From Acanthornis magna (lineage: Eukaryota > Chordata > Aves > Passeriformes > Acanthizidae): a stretch of 64,000 bases of DNA. The notes under the pieces were generated by a model. The model saw only the letters and a list, made by a program, of their open reading frames with translations, was not told the DNA's origin and made no database searches. The translations under genes were made by a program, and so were the position numbers. This document shows positions 39,590 to 51,255 of the stretch, piece by piece; the first letter of the stretch is position 1; every line of letters starts with the position of its first letter. The DNA is taken from positions 1,550,001 to 1,614,000 of the forward strand of contig JAWUZG010000136.1 in NCBI GenBank assembly GCA_036785705.1. Reading direction: 5' to 3'.

Positions 39590-40270
39590 TTTAGGCTGAA
39601 GATGTCCAGCTCTGTGTCCCAGGTGTGTGAATCAGGATTGTCCAGAGCAGGGACATCCCAGACTGTCGGGAAAAATAAATCCCCAAACGCCAGAGGTTTC
39701 TGTCCAAAAAGGAGACAGAGGAGTCCTGTAACTTTAGTCATGAATAAAGGGAGAGCTCATGGGCATTTCCCATGGGGTCTCTCACATTGCTAGAGGACGC
39801 AGCCTCTTTTTATCCTAATTTTCTGGCCGCAGGTTCCCTCTCTCTTTCCCCATAGGCTGAGGTACTCGAGAGGTACAGGCTTCCAGGAAAGCCTAATGCA
39901 GACATAAGTAATATACATTTCTCCTAATGTAGACACTCTCAATACACACCCCTGTTTTTCTTCTTTTTCTTATGTCCCTGTTCCTGTAGTATTACCACAG
40001 TCTTGGGCAAGTCAGTAACTGGAATTCCTATGGAAATCATTCCCATCATTCCTTCCATCTCTCAGTATCGGCCTTATCTCACCAGCAGACTGTTTGTAAA
40101 GACACTCCCTTATTCCTTTCAAGACCATCCACAAAGCATCATTTGTCAGAAAAGCAAAACGTTCCTGTTGGGTTCCACGCTCCTGGTGATCGCCCTGAGG
40201 GAAGCGCTGATGTCTGGCCCTGCATTCTCCTGTCAGGATGCACTCAGCAGTGACCCCAGACCCTCTTGGA
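39590..40270 (-). mobile_element. possible ERV LTR fragment, ends uncertain
   Basis: On the minus strand there is a TATA-like GGATAAAAAGAGGC (39802-39815), followed by CTGCGTCCTC and a GACTAAAGTTACAGG stretch that resembles a decayed polyadenylation region. This order is typical of avian ERV LTRs. I cannot fix the TG...CA ends or a target duplication. It directly abuts the next LTR. Confidence 0.35.
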
Positions 40271-40275
40271 TGAAC

Positions 40276-40901
40276 TGTCACCAAAACTGTGGGAAAAGCA
40301 AAAACCCTCTAACAACATTTTTAATGTTAGAGAGTCAAGGCATTATTTATTATCTGGCCAGGATGTTGTTCTGGCCAGGGTGTGCCAGAGAAATCATCGC
40401 ATCCACACACAGCCCGGGTGTGCAGAGAGAATCATTCCATGATGCACTGATTTTACAGGATTTCCCCACAAATTTTATACAGTCAAAACCTATAGAGATG
40501 CATTGTTTCAAAGTTCATTGGTTCAGAGCTGAGCAACCCTCAGTGCTCAGTTTCCCATTGGATCCGAATCCCCTCACCTCCAATGTAAATTAGATATTCA
40601 TTTTTCAATTTTCCTATCAGTGCTTTCTAGGCAAGATGTCTTCAACTCTGTCAGAGGTGCTCTGGGGTGGATGTTTGGAGATGGCCACCGATGTTCTGTC
40701 AGTGTTCTGTTGATGGTTTTTATCTCTCTGGGGATCTTTGGGCTACTCCACTCTGTTGGTGTGTTGAGCTCATCACACCTCACCTGGCAGAGCAATGTCC
40801 TGAAAAGAAACTTAAAATTCCTTTTCCAGGGGTAAAGACAAACAAAGCCTTTGACTAAAGTTATACAAAATTTTTAAACTAGTGTCTTTTCCAACAGAAC
40901 C
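40276..40901 (-). mobile_element. LTR family A, copy 1 (minus strand)
   Basis: Starts at TGTCACC (the reverse complement of a terminal GGTGACA) and shares most of its length with the segment at 50691-51255. On the minus strand it has a TATAAAA (40473-40479) and an AATAAA (40346-40351) about 125 nt downstream, the promoter/poly(A) order of an LTR. No primer-binding site or retroviral coding frame follows, so it is likely a solo LTR. I found no exact target duplication. Confidence 0.75.
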
Positions 40902-43600
40902 ACTGAGCTTAGTTTGCTGCCTGGCCACGGAGAGAACCTTGGGTGGGATACCCCAGGAGAGCACTTCAGGGGCTCCACACTGTGGTTCAGCAATGGAAAA
41001 TAAGAGGAGAGAAGTCTCCTGTTTCCCTGCAGCAATTCCATGCGCTGCTGGGACACCTTTCTTTCCCCAGCTAATTCAGATTTCAAACTGGACTGTTTCC
41101 CTCCCTCACTTTGGCTCTGTTGGGTTCAGATTTTTATTTGCTTCCTGCCAAAGTGTGATTTCTCAAAGCAGGCGTTGATGAGGGAGGTTGATTTCCATGT
41201 TTTATGTTATGGGGATTTGTGTGTTATCTGAGTTGAGTGTGCCTTGCATGACACAAGTGTTACTGTGGGAACGAGTTACTCAGCATTGGCTCTCTTAGCA
41301 AGAGCTTCCTTTGCCTGGAAAACCTTTTTTCCTAGGCTTTCAATCTCTCATAAGCACAGATAGACTCTGAAGTGCTGTATTTGTTACAGACACTTGAATT
41401 TCTCCATTTTTAGGTTAGTGCCTTTGTCAGGCTCACAAAACTTGCTTGCAGACCACGGAACAGAAGTGTGTATGCTGGGAAACATTAAACTGTTGGGTTG
41501 TTTACTGCAATTAGGGCATAAAAGGCACTTGGCACAATTATTTGGGTTAGGTTGCATTTGGAGGTAGAGCTAATCTTTCCCCAAAATGTCAGATTGCTTA
41601 AAAAATAATCAGAAGTCTGGCAGACGTGGGAACGGGCGGTGGAGGTGGCGAAGGAAACCAGACCACGGATGGAGAGTGGGTGTGGGAGTGGAGTTTATCT
41701 GATCTCTCGGAAATACTCAGAACTCCTGCGCTGAATGAGGGTGGTTTGGGGTTGGTTTCTGTGATCAAGTGCTAGGAAATTTTTCCTGCTGCTTGGTGTG
41801 TGTTTGAGTGAAATCTGTGACTGCCCAGAAGTGATGCCTTGAGGATTTTTAGGTTCTATTCTTCGTGTGTCTAGTTTTGGTGTGTAGCTCTAGGCTCTGT
41901 ATAAAGTGCTAAAAACCTCTGTTCCCAGCATTTTAGACAAAACAATTCCTCTCAGTTGGAAAATCCAAGGACACTTCACTGCCTCAGAGCCCCAAAATAC
42001 ATAAATAACAGTGATTTGTGGGGAGCAGGCTTGGGGTGGTTGACATCATCACCTGAAGGTGTAATTGGAGAATTGGGGCCTGATATGTTAATGGACAGAA
42101 CTTATAAAATGTGAAGAATTTCTGACTCAGAGTCCATTTCAGGTGTGGCCTCTGGAGTAGGCTCTGTCTGCCCCAAATGTGCCTAAAGGTCTTTAATAAA
42201 TTCGTCTGCTTTTTATTCTCCTAACTTTGTCTAGCCTTCCATTTTAGGAAGTCCTGTTTTAGGCATCAGGAGCAGCCTAGCTCAGGGAGGGTTTGTTATT
42301 TCCCTGTTTTCTCTGCCTTTATTGTCCCTCCTGCCTGCCTGGCTCATTAACTTGTGTGTCTGTAGGAGGCCACTCCAGCACCAAAGCTCTCTCCTGTGGA
42401 AGCTTCAGAAACCAATTTAAACCTGACAATAAGTGGTGGAGAAATTGCAGGAGCCTCGCTCCTGAAGTCATGAGTGTGTATCAATGAATAGCAACTTCAT
42501 AAATAGGCTACGTAAAATCTTCTGTCTGCAATTAATTCTATATTAAAGTCCATATATTGTCAGATTAGACACCGGTAAAATATGGATAATACTGAAGCAA
42601 TGAATCATATCACCAATGATGAGGTACCTTGTGAAGAATTTTATCAGGAGATAATCTTATTTGAAATGGTCACAAACAGCCTTTATTCTAATTATCTTTG
42701 CCTGGGGTTCTGCTGAGAAACCGTGTATCATGTTGTTGTACAAATGCTTCATAACTGTGGATCCTTATCCTGTGCAGTAACATTAAAGAGAGTTTATATC
42801 TCTTATGTACACAAATCAAGCAGAAGAAAATTCAAAATGCTATCTCTTTAGTATAAATGGATTGTAATTATTTTGCCAAAATGACCCTTCGGTCATAAGT
42901 TAGCTTAGCTTATAATGCACTGATACTGAATACAGATTTTGTTCTTGTAGATCTATTTCCTCCAACAGAGTGATTTGACCCCAATTGAAATTTGTACTAG
43001 TAAGGACATGTTTTCCACAGTGTCTTTTTGTTTTGCTTTATTTTAAAAAAGGGACTGTTTCTTTATAAAGAAGAGACTGTTTCTTTCTTTACTTCCACCA
43101 ATCTAATATCAATCAATGGCAGCTCATCACCTTTTTGGAATCCTGTTGCAATTCTAATGGATTTTTTTTTTTTTGCGTGTGAAATTTAAAATGCCATCCC
43201 ATATTTCCCTTTAGCATCCTTCACAAGGGACCCTGGGAATGCCTGGCCCCTGGAATTGTGCCCTGGAGACTGACTCAGGCAGTGCCAGAGCAGGGAAGCG
43301 CTGGGACGAGGGGGTGGGAAGCTGTCGGGTGGGAGTAGCTGGAGCCCTGCTCCGCACCGTGGCACAGATCCCTGGCACACAGAGCCTGTTCCAAATGCTC
43401 GCTCTGCCTTTTTCACTGGCGGTGCATTCAGTGAGAGTCTCTAAAGGATCACCAGCGCCTTGTGCCTTTTGGGTTCTCTGAATGTGAAATTTCTTGAGCA
43501 GTGACTTAGGCTGCTCATTGTGCTCCTCTCCAGAGGAAACGGGAAATCACTGATATTTAACTGGACTAACACAGTGTCTGGCCCAGATTTAGCCATAGTT
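40902..43600. other. intergenic, nothing recognised
   Basis: Unique-looking DNA with a modestly GC-rich patch at about 43220-43470. Open frames are short and unrecognised. Confidence 0.55.
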
Positions 43601-43603
43601 TTG

Positions 43604-43730
43604 TGTGGGGTTTTTTTGTTTTTGTTTTTTGTTTGTTTGTTTTTTGTGGTTTTTTGTTTGTTTTTTTGTGTGTTGTTTGGTTTGGTTTGGTTTGGTTTGG
43701 TTTGGTTTGGTTTGGTTTGTTTTTTTTTAA
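43604..43730. repeat. G/T-only tract with (TTTGG)n array
   Basis: T-runs with single G (TTTG units) pass into about eight exact TTTGG units (43676-43719), then a T-run. The strand is almost devoid of A and C. It lies about 60 bases upstream of a CR1 fragment. Confidence 0.92.
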
Positions 43731-43789
43731 CAACTTGTAGGTTTGTACATCTATACCAATTTGTGAGACTTTATTTTAAAAGCAAGTAG

Positions 43790-44160
43790 GAGCAGTCTGG
43801 AGATGAGAAGGCTCTGGGAAGAGCTTCCAGCACCTTCCAATACCTAAAGGGGCTCTGAGAGAGCTGGAGAGGGACTTTGGGCAAGGGCCTGGAGTGACAG
43901 GACACAGGGAATGGCTTTAGGCTGAAGCAGGGTATATTTAGATTGGATATTATGAAGAAATTCTTGATGGTGAGAGTGGTGAGGCACAGGTGCCCAGAGA
44001 AGCTGTGGCTGCCCCTGGATCCCTGGCAGTGTCCAAGGCCAGGCTGGACAGAGCTTGGAGCAACCTGGGACAGTGGGAGGTGTCCCTGCCCATGGCAGGG
44101 GTGGAACAAGAGATCTTAAGTGTCTGTTCCAACCCAAACCATTCTGTTGTTCGTTGATTC
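43790..44160 (+). mobile_element. CR1 LINE fragment, about 370 bp
   Basis: Shows AGAAGGCTCTGGGAAGAGC, CCAATACCTAAAGGGGC, GATTGGATATTATGAAGAAAT, GTGTCCAAGGCCAGGCTGGAC, and the tail TGTTCCAACCCAAACCATTC with degraded octamers (TGTTGTTCGTTGATTC). Confidence 0.9.
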
Positions 44161-45900
44161 AATTAATATGTTCCTGTATTCACAGCTTTGGTTTTATCAG
44201 AAGATTATTTGAGTCAGTGAGTTCAGATAAGCTAAAAAAACACACAAACATTAAACAACCTGAAGTTTCTGGTAAGCTTCTAAGGAATTCAAACTGCAGG
44301 AAGCTGTATTTACTTGACAGAGTCTTACTAAGAATCCTAAATAATAAGATCCTAAAAAGCATTCTTATGCAACCTCAAGGAGCATATTTCATCAATAATT
44401 GATGGCTGAGTGTTTAATATTGGCTTCAGCTGTTCTCATGCATGTATCTTTTTATTATTGCACTGCGACTTCACCAAGACTTCTGATTTTATTCTGAGGC
44501 CTTGCTGCAGGCATTTAAACCAACTCTCACTTCTTACCACAAGTACAAGGCGCAAAGCTAATGGTTCTGAGCACAGAAATAAGAAGGAAACCAGAGAACT
44601 ATGTGACCAATGAGCCCCTGTCTCTGTTAAAGATGGAATACTGAAGAATAACCTCTGAAACACAGAGTGCCTTGACATCAACAGCGTTCAGTGTCAAACA
44701 GGGGGAAATGCAGATAGGGAGAGAAAATGAAGGCTGGAAACCATCAGGTTTCTGTATTTTAAAACATTTCAGAGGAAACTGAGGAGGCTCTTGCCGCTCT
44801 GTGTTCCCAGCCCAATCAGAGATGACTTCTGATGCTCCTTGCCTGAAACAGCCACCGTCAGTTCTGGTCTCTAACAACCTCTGGACCCTGTTGGGCAGAG
44901 CCTGGGTAATAATTTTTCCGAAGAAGGACGAGGTATTATTCAAATGATGCAGCATGTGAACCCCTCTGTCATTAAAATGAGGAATAACTTTGCCATGTTA
45001 TTTTAAGAGTTAGTGGAGAAGGATTTAGTTTATAGAATATATCCAAGGCTGGAAAGGTGTCTGTGCTCCATCTCTCACTGCTACATCTTTTTATAACTGA
45101 AAGCAAAACTTTTTATTTTGATGCTGTGTCCTTAAGCAAAATCCTCCCTCTCTCCTGTCAGTTCCACCTTAAAAATAAATACAAGACAAATGTTTAAAAA
45201 ATGTTACCTGATTTGAATTGCAATCTTTTCAAGCAGACTTGGCTAGGAAATTGTCAGTATTTACTTTGAGAGGAAAAATATTTGTTACATTTTTTTCATA
45301 AATATTTTCTTAGCATTTAATTTAGGGGAAACACTCCGGTAACTATAGTTTCCCAAAATGACAAATTTATTTCCACTCACAGTAGGAAAAATCTATACTG
45401 AGGCTTTGTAGGATTACAGTGAACAATGATCTTCCTGTTGTCAACTTTAAATCAAACAAAACTTTATCTGAAAAAAAAAAAAAAGAAGAAATTTGTGAAG
45501 AAAAAAAATTAGCAAAATATAATTCCAACTAGGTATGTTTTGAAGAGAAACAGAGACTTTTCCACAAAGGACACCATCACTGGATTTAAGCCAGAATAGC
45601 CACACTGCCCTCAGGAGTCAAACTTTTTAAGGTCTTATAAGTTATTACCTGGTAGGATTTTAAAACCAGGATGGTTTCTGCATTCTTCGTTTGCAGTAGT
45701 TCAGGCAGGACTCACCAGGCTCTGCACTGGAGCAATTACTTCTTACAGTACTTACCCAATATTCATCTTTAAAAGTCCTTTTTTGCTTTTTTGGGTGCTG
45801 GAGCTTTAGCCAAAGGATATCCTTCCAAGACTGACGTTTTCTATGCCATGTGTTTATGAACCAGCTGGAAAAAAAAAAAGCCTGGACTAATTCTGTCCCA
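44161..45900. other. intergenic, nothing recognised
   Basis: Mixed unique sequence with A-runs at about 45470-45485 and 45869-45880. Open frames up to 118 codons have no similarity I recognise. Confidence 0.55.
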
Positions 45901-45903
45901 TAT

Positions 45904-46180
45904 GAATCACAGAATCAGAATTATTGAAGTTGGAAAAGACCTGTGAGATCATCAAGTCCAACCATTCCCCAGCCCTGCCAAGGCCACCACTGACCCATGT
46001 CCCCAAGTGCCACATCCACACAGCTTTTAAATCCCCCAGGGATGGAGACTCCACCACTGCCCTGGGCAGCTGTGCCAATGCCAACCTTTTCTATAAAGAA
46101 CTTTTCCCCAATTTTTCCCCAACCTAAAAGTCCTCTGGCAGAACTTGAGGCTGTTTCCTCTTGTTCTGTTGCTTGTTGTG
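45904..46180 (-). mobile_element. CR1 LINE fragment, antisense
   Basis: Begins GAATCACAGAATCAGAATTA, then GAAGTTGGAAAAGACCTGTGA and ATCATCAAGTCCAACCATTCC. It continues through the reverse complement of the CR1 RT end to AACTTGAGGCTGTTTCCTCT. 5'-truncated. Confidence 0.92.
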
Positions 46181-47249
46181 TATTCTTCCTATGAGTTGGA
46201 GATTATTGTGGTTATTTTTTTTAACCCAAATAGTGTGCAATGTCATAAAAAATGCCTTGTAGCAATCTCAGTATGCAAAACTGACAGCATACACTTCAAT
46301 AATGTGCAATTTTGCAAAAGGAAATATTAAATTAGCTTGATAGGATCACTTTCAAAAGAAAATGTGATTTATAGCATCTTGTTTTAGGTCTTTATCTGCT
46401 CTATCTCGTGTCAGCCTTTATTTTCCTGAGAACCAGCGTCAGGCTGATGTGCCTGTAGTTACTTGGTTTCTCTAAATACTGGTTTATCTAAATACCGACA
46501 CTCTCTCCATTTGAAGAATGTGGATGCAGGGCACACGGGATCGCTGTGTTTTCAGATTTATTTTTTCCAGCATTGGAAATCGCCCCCATTCATCTGGGCT
46601 AATGGGGACACGTAAATCTTGCAGCCAAAGATGACACTGCTGGGTGCAGCTGAGCTCCAGTTCATTACGTCCTCACACATAATCATGAAATATTTGAGAT
46701 TAACTGAGCCCTGGGAAATGCCTCTTTCTCACTGTTGGTGATGAAGGCAGTTTAGGATGATTTGCTCGCAGGTGTCCACACGCTGTCAACTCCTCAAATT
46801 AAATATTGTTCAAAGAGAGTAAATAGGACAATGGAAGGATACCAGAGCCTGTCAGCTGAGCAATATTTCTGAGGGAAATGGAGTGTGATGAGTGACTGCC
46901 AAGGAGGAAATCACAGGGATGCCAGCAGACAGAACGTTACTAACAGCACATCTTTAGTGTGGCGAAATTAAGAAAAACTCATAGTTAAGACATCTGACTG
47001 TAGATACCTGCACAGCCAAATTTCTGTGCCCTGGTTGGTCTAAACTACGGGACAATTTTTAATTACTTAAACACAGACAGATTTTTTTCAGCAATATTCT
47101 GTCTTAATCCACAAGTGTGATGGGATTCTGGGAATATATCATTGCTCCATCCAGAGGAGGTTGTCTGTCCAACTTGATCCTCTCTCTCTGTCAGCAGCTG
47201 GGCTGAGAAAGCACAGGGACTGCAGGAAAGGGACACATCCTCATGGTGA
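46181..47249. other. intergenic, nothing recognised
   Basis: AT-rich unique sequence; no recognisable gene or repeat. Confidence 0.55.
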
Positions 47250-47514
47250 GGCACGAGGGTGGAATAATTTGGATTAGAAGAGACTTTAAAATCATCCATT
47301 TCCCACCCCTTGCCATGGGCAGGGACACCTTCCACATTCTTGTGATGTGACAAGGAACGAGGCTGAGTCAGATAGAAATGAAGGCATAGAATATATCCTA
47401 TGATAAGCTACTGGAACTCATGTTGAGGGATTTTTGGGAAGGAAGAAGTACTTCAAATCCTTGACATTTCATGTATTCAACGTGTTCGTGAAAATAATCC
47501 TGTCCTGGAATTAA
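47250..47514. repeat. local duplication, copy 1 (includes a CR1 tail scrap)
   Basis: Alignable by eye with 48531-48791. The left third is a decayed antisense CR1 tail (CATTTCCCACCCCTTGCCATG, GGGACACCTTCCAC). The rest is non-CR1 sequence containing GTGATGTGACAAGGAACGAG and GATAAGCTACTGGAACTCAT, also present in copy 2. Confidence 0.88.
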
Positions 47515-48507
47515 TTCGATTTTGATTTCAGCCTCTGCCTTCAATTATGTGATGGCCAGCAAGTCGCTTAAACCAAACTTTGCACAAATAGTCACTAACT
47601 GAGCATGCCTCCCTTCCAGCTCTCTCACCTTGAGATCCCAGGGGGTGCTGGCAGGAGTCTGAGCTCCTGCAGTAGCAGCCAAAGTCACTGAGTCTGTGCT
47701 TGGAAAAAAAACCAAAACAGGATATTGGGATAAGTACCCTGAAAAAATATCCCAGTTGTTTCAGGCTGGACAATCCTTATTGTCCTCATTATTTGTATTT
47801 ACTTGATTTTAATCTCTTTGTGTTTCAGCTGCCCCTTGGGAGAATGGACACATTTTTGCCTCTCAGCATGTGTTATTTAATTAATATTTATGAAGGAGCT
47901 GGTTTCTCAAACGACTGCACCCTGGAAGGTTCAGGGAAAAATTAATAATCATGTTTTTGGAGCTGGAGTTGACTAGGGCAGGGTAAATACAAGAACGGCC
48001 AATAAACTGAAAAGTGAGAGTCAAGTGGCAGCTGATTAAGGGCACATTGTCCTTCCTGCTCTGTGAATGAGGTGTGAAACACAAGCAATTAACTTTCTGT
48101 CTGTCCTGAACCCCAAGAAATCAGATAACTGTAAAATTGGACCAATTTTTCGATGGAATTTTATGGTGAAAGCTTTAGAACACTGTTACCCTGTGAAAAT
48201 AAATTCCTTTTTCTTATTAAAATAATTTGAACGTTATTCAGAACTTCTTCTTTCAGCTGGAAAAAAAAGAGGAAAAAAAATGAACAAAACATTTTACTCA
48301 AGAAAACATGTTTTCAGCTTTTTGAACACTGGAAGGAGACACTGACCAAACTCCAAGTCCTTGTCTGTTTTACTGCTCACGCTTCCCTGAAATCCCAGAG
48401 CAAAATATCAATGCAGGCACAAATTTTATGTATTAACAACATTTCTATAGAGCTGAGCACCTCTTCTGTGTCCCTAAGAAACACAAGTTTGTGTCTCAGG
48501 TCATTCT

Positions 48508-48621
48508 TCACAGAATCATCACAGAATTATGGAATGGTTTGGGTTGGAAGGGACCTTAAAGATCATCCATTTCCCACCCCCTGCCATGGGGGGGACCTTC
48601 CACACCTTCCACATTCTTGTG
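48508..48621 (-). mobile_element. CR1 LINE 3' end, antisense
   Basis: CACAGAATCATCACAGAATTA, then GGTTTGGGTTGGAAGGGACC, TTAAAGATCATCC and CCCCTGCCATGG: the reverse complement of a CR1 terminus truncated to about 110 bp. It is the left part of duplication copy 2. Confidence 0.9.
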
Positions 48622-48791
48622 ATGTGACAAGGAACGAGGCTGAGTCAGAGACTAATGGAGGCACAAAATTTATCCTGTGATAAGCTACTGGAACTCATGT
48701 TGAAGGATTTTTGGGAAGGAAGATGTACTTCAAATCCTTGACACTGCGTGTATTCAATGTGCTTGTGGAAATATTCTTGTCCTGGAATAAG
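48531..48791. repeat. local duplication, copy 2
   Basis: About 260 bp matching 47261-47514 in the same orientation, 1.27 kb away. Both copies leave CR1 sequence at the same point (CCTTCCAC|ATTCTTGTG), so they derive from one locus that already carried the CR1 insertion. Confidence 0.88.
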
Positions 48792-48799
48792 TGCAAATA

Positions 48800-50385
48800 A
48801 TCCTGATGATATTTTTGTAATTAAAATGCAACTGTACACGAAATTCTTTAGGGGTAAGAACAACGATTCCTATATGACACTTCTCATCAGTGGAATACTA
48901 TTTTTTTGAAAAGCAGAAAATAAGCATAACCATTCCATTTGTTTTACAGACATAGAAATTGGGGTCAGTTACCTTACAAACATTACAGACAACAGAAATT
49001 GAAATGTCATAAAATGCCATTTCTACATTATCATGCATCATAAAGGTAGAATAAAGAAATGAATGTTCTTTGCTCAATTAAAAAACCAGGAATTATTAAA
49101 ACATACAATAGATCAGACATTCTCCTTGTGCCAATTAAGTCATCATTCTTGTGTGCAATATCTACCTGCAAAAAAAAGACTGAATAGCATCAGGCTTATT
49201 AGTGCTGTTTGGAAATGTTCTATTGAACAAGTCCCATTCTAAAAAAGAAGTTTTTCTTTCAGCAACCTGACAAAAAGAGGGTTTGGGATTGGGGTTTTTG
49301 GCAGTTAGATTAGCAAGGGATTTTTTTTTTTTTCAGCTTTCAGAAGGAAATCTGCATGTTGGTAACAGCCACATCTAAATTAGTTACAGTAGAAAACGAC
49401 TAATTCCTAATCTCCTTTTCCCTGAAAGCGTATTATTTATTTAAGCATTATAAACAAAGATGTTTGTTTCATCTGTCAAAATTTAGATAGGCAGATAATT
49501 TGCCTATTTTCTATGAAGAACATCGCATACAAGAGCCATCCTTTTTGACATTGACCCCAAGATTAAGCAAATTATTTGTGGATGGCGAAATGTCAAAGGC
49601 AGATTCTACCAGCTTTGCCCTGGGAAGCACAAGACAATGTTTTAGGGGGTAAAAGCATTGCTCAGGTTGAGCAAAGGCTGAAGGACCTGCTCACTAGCGG
49701 AGATACCCCTAAAGTGTTGTGACTAATTGGACAAGTGACTCTGAAATTAGCATTTGCTGAATGGTTTAATAAAAATCAGCGTGGTACGAAAAAAAATAAC
49801 AGCAATTACTGAGTTGTGTAACTCCCAGGAAACATCTATCAGACATCACAGACTAGCTGAAGATGTATAATTTAGCATTCCCCTTCCTCAGAACTGCCTG
49901 TTCTTGCTCAAGATGGTCTCTCTCCACCATATCCCCCATCTGCTCCACCCCCGCTTCCTAGCCTGTCTCGTTGCTTGTACACTTTTTTTTTAAAATATAT
50001 TTTATTTTTTATTATTGGTATTCGTTTTAAGGAATCAATATCAGCCCTGCAGCCGAATCTCCAAACTGCCGAGGGCCTCTGTCATTTAAACAGCGATTCC
50101 AAGTCCCATTAGCTTCAATTCTCTGGTTTCCATTTAATCTAGGTTTATCTATCCAGGCCGTGGTTTTGCTGTCTACCAGCGCTGCCAGTGCTCAGGTTGC
50201 AGTCGTGTGTTGGCAGGGAAATTTCACAGAGGAATCCCCTCTCAGCAGAGCTGCTTTTAATATCCTGTGCACAGCGCTGGCTCTTAATTTATTTGTGATC
50301 GTGGGAGTAAAATGTCACTGTCCAGAGACCCTGGAGGAGGGTGGCTGGGGGACAGCAGTGTGTGCTCAGGTGAAATCCACCCCGT
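48800..50385. other. intergenic, nothing recognised
   Basis: AT-rich unique sequence with a T-run near 49320-49333 and an AT-rich patch at 49981-50020. Open frames are short. Confidence 0.55.
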
Positions 50386-50387
50386 GG

Positions 50388-50440
50388 ATGTTGTTATTGC
50401 TGCTGCTGTTGTTATTCTTGTTGTTTTTGTTGTTATTGGT
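50388..50440. repeat. imperfect (TTG/CTG)n trinucleotide tract
   Basis: GTTATTGCTGCTGCTGTTGT followed by more TTG-type units; reads as a leucine run in one frame. It is not part of a recognisable gene. Confidence 0.8.
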
Positions 50441-50690
50441 GTATTTCTTGGGCTGTGATAGTGTAAACTGGGGGTGTTTCTGGCCAGGATCTTGAGGAGA
50501 ATTGATGAAGGCTCACCCAAGGCTTGCACACTTTGGGTCATAGCTCAGCGCTGGTGTCAGGGGCTGCAGAGGGCTTGAAGGACCTCCTGAGGTGCAGTTC
50601 CTGCAGGTGGAGGTTTTGTGAGGATGGACAGTAAAATCCCTGACCCAGCCCACGTGGGCAGGTGTGAAAAGCAGAATACAGAGGTCAAGC

Positions 50691-51255
50691 TGTCACCAAA
50701 ACTGTGGGAAAAACAAAAACTCTCCAACAACATTTTTAATGTCAGAGTCAAGGCATTACTTTATTATCTGGCCAGGATGTTGTTCTGGCCAGGGTGTACC
50801 ACAGAAATCACCTCATCCACACACAGCCCGGGTGTGCAGAGAGAATCATTCTGTGATGTACGAGTTTTACAGGATTTCCCCCAAATTTTATACAGTCAAA
50901 ACCCATAGAGATGCACTGTTTCAAAGTTCATTGGTCCAGAGTTGAGCAACCCCAGTGTTCAGTTTCCCATTGGATCCAAACCTCCTCACTCCGATGTTAA
51001 TTACGTCTTCTTTCTTATCTCTCCTTTCCTGGACCAGGTCCTGACCCACCAGGGGTGAGGTTTGGAGCTGATGTTCTGTTCATGGCCCTTTATCTTTTGG
51101 GCTGCTCCGAGGTCATCAGACCTCACCTGGTAGAACAATGCCCTGGAAAGAAACTTAGAATTCCTCTTCCCGGGGTAAAGACAAACAAAGCCTTTGACTA
51201 AAGTTATACAAAATTTTTAAACTGGTGTATTTTCTAACCAAACCTTTCCCTCACA
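50691..51255 (-). mobile_element. LTR family A, copy 2 (minus strand)
   Basis: Begins TGTCACCAAAACTGTGGGAA like copy 1 and shares the long central and right parts, including GTAAAGACAAACAAAGCC and ATACAAAATTTTTAAACT. The right end may be at CCTCACA (51249-51255). On the minus strand, TATAAAA is at 50886-50892 and AATAAA at 50760-50765. It is shorter than copy 1 because of indels in the middle. No flanking retroviral gene, so it is taken as a solo LTR. Confidence 0.75.

Noticed and set aside
40003..40593. 196-codon open frame.
   Set aside because: It runs antisense through two LTR-like segments, so it is a by-product of repeat sequence.
40902..50690. Interior of a single provirus between the two family A LTR copies.
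   Set aside because: No primer-binding site after the presumed 5' LTR and no gag/pol-like frame; the interval holds CR1s and unique DNA.
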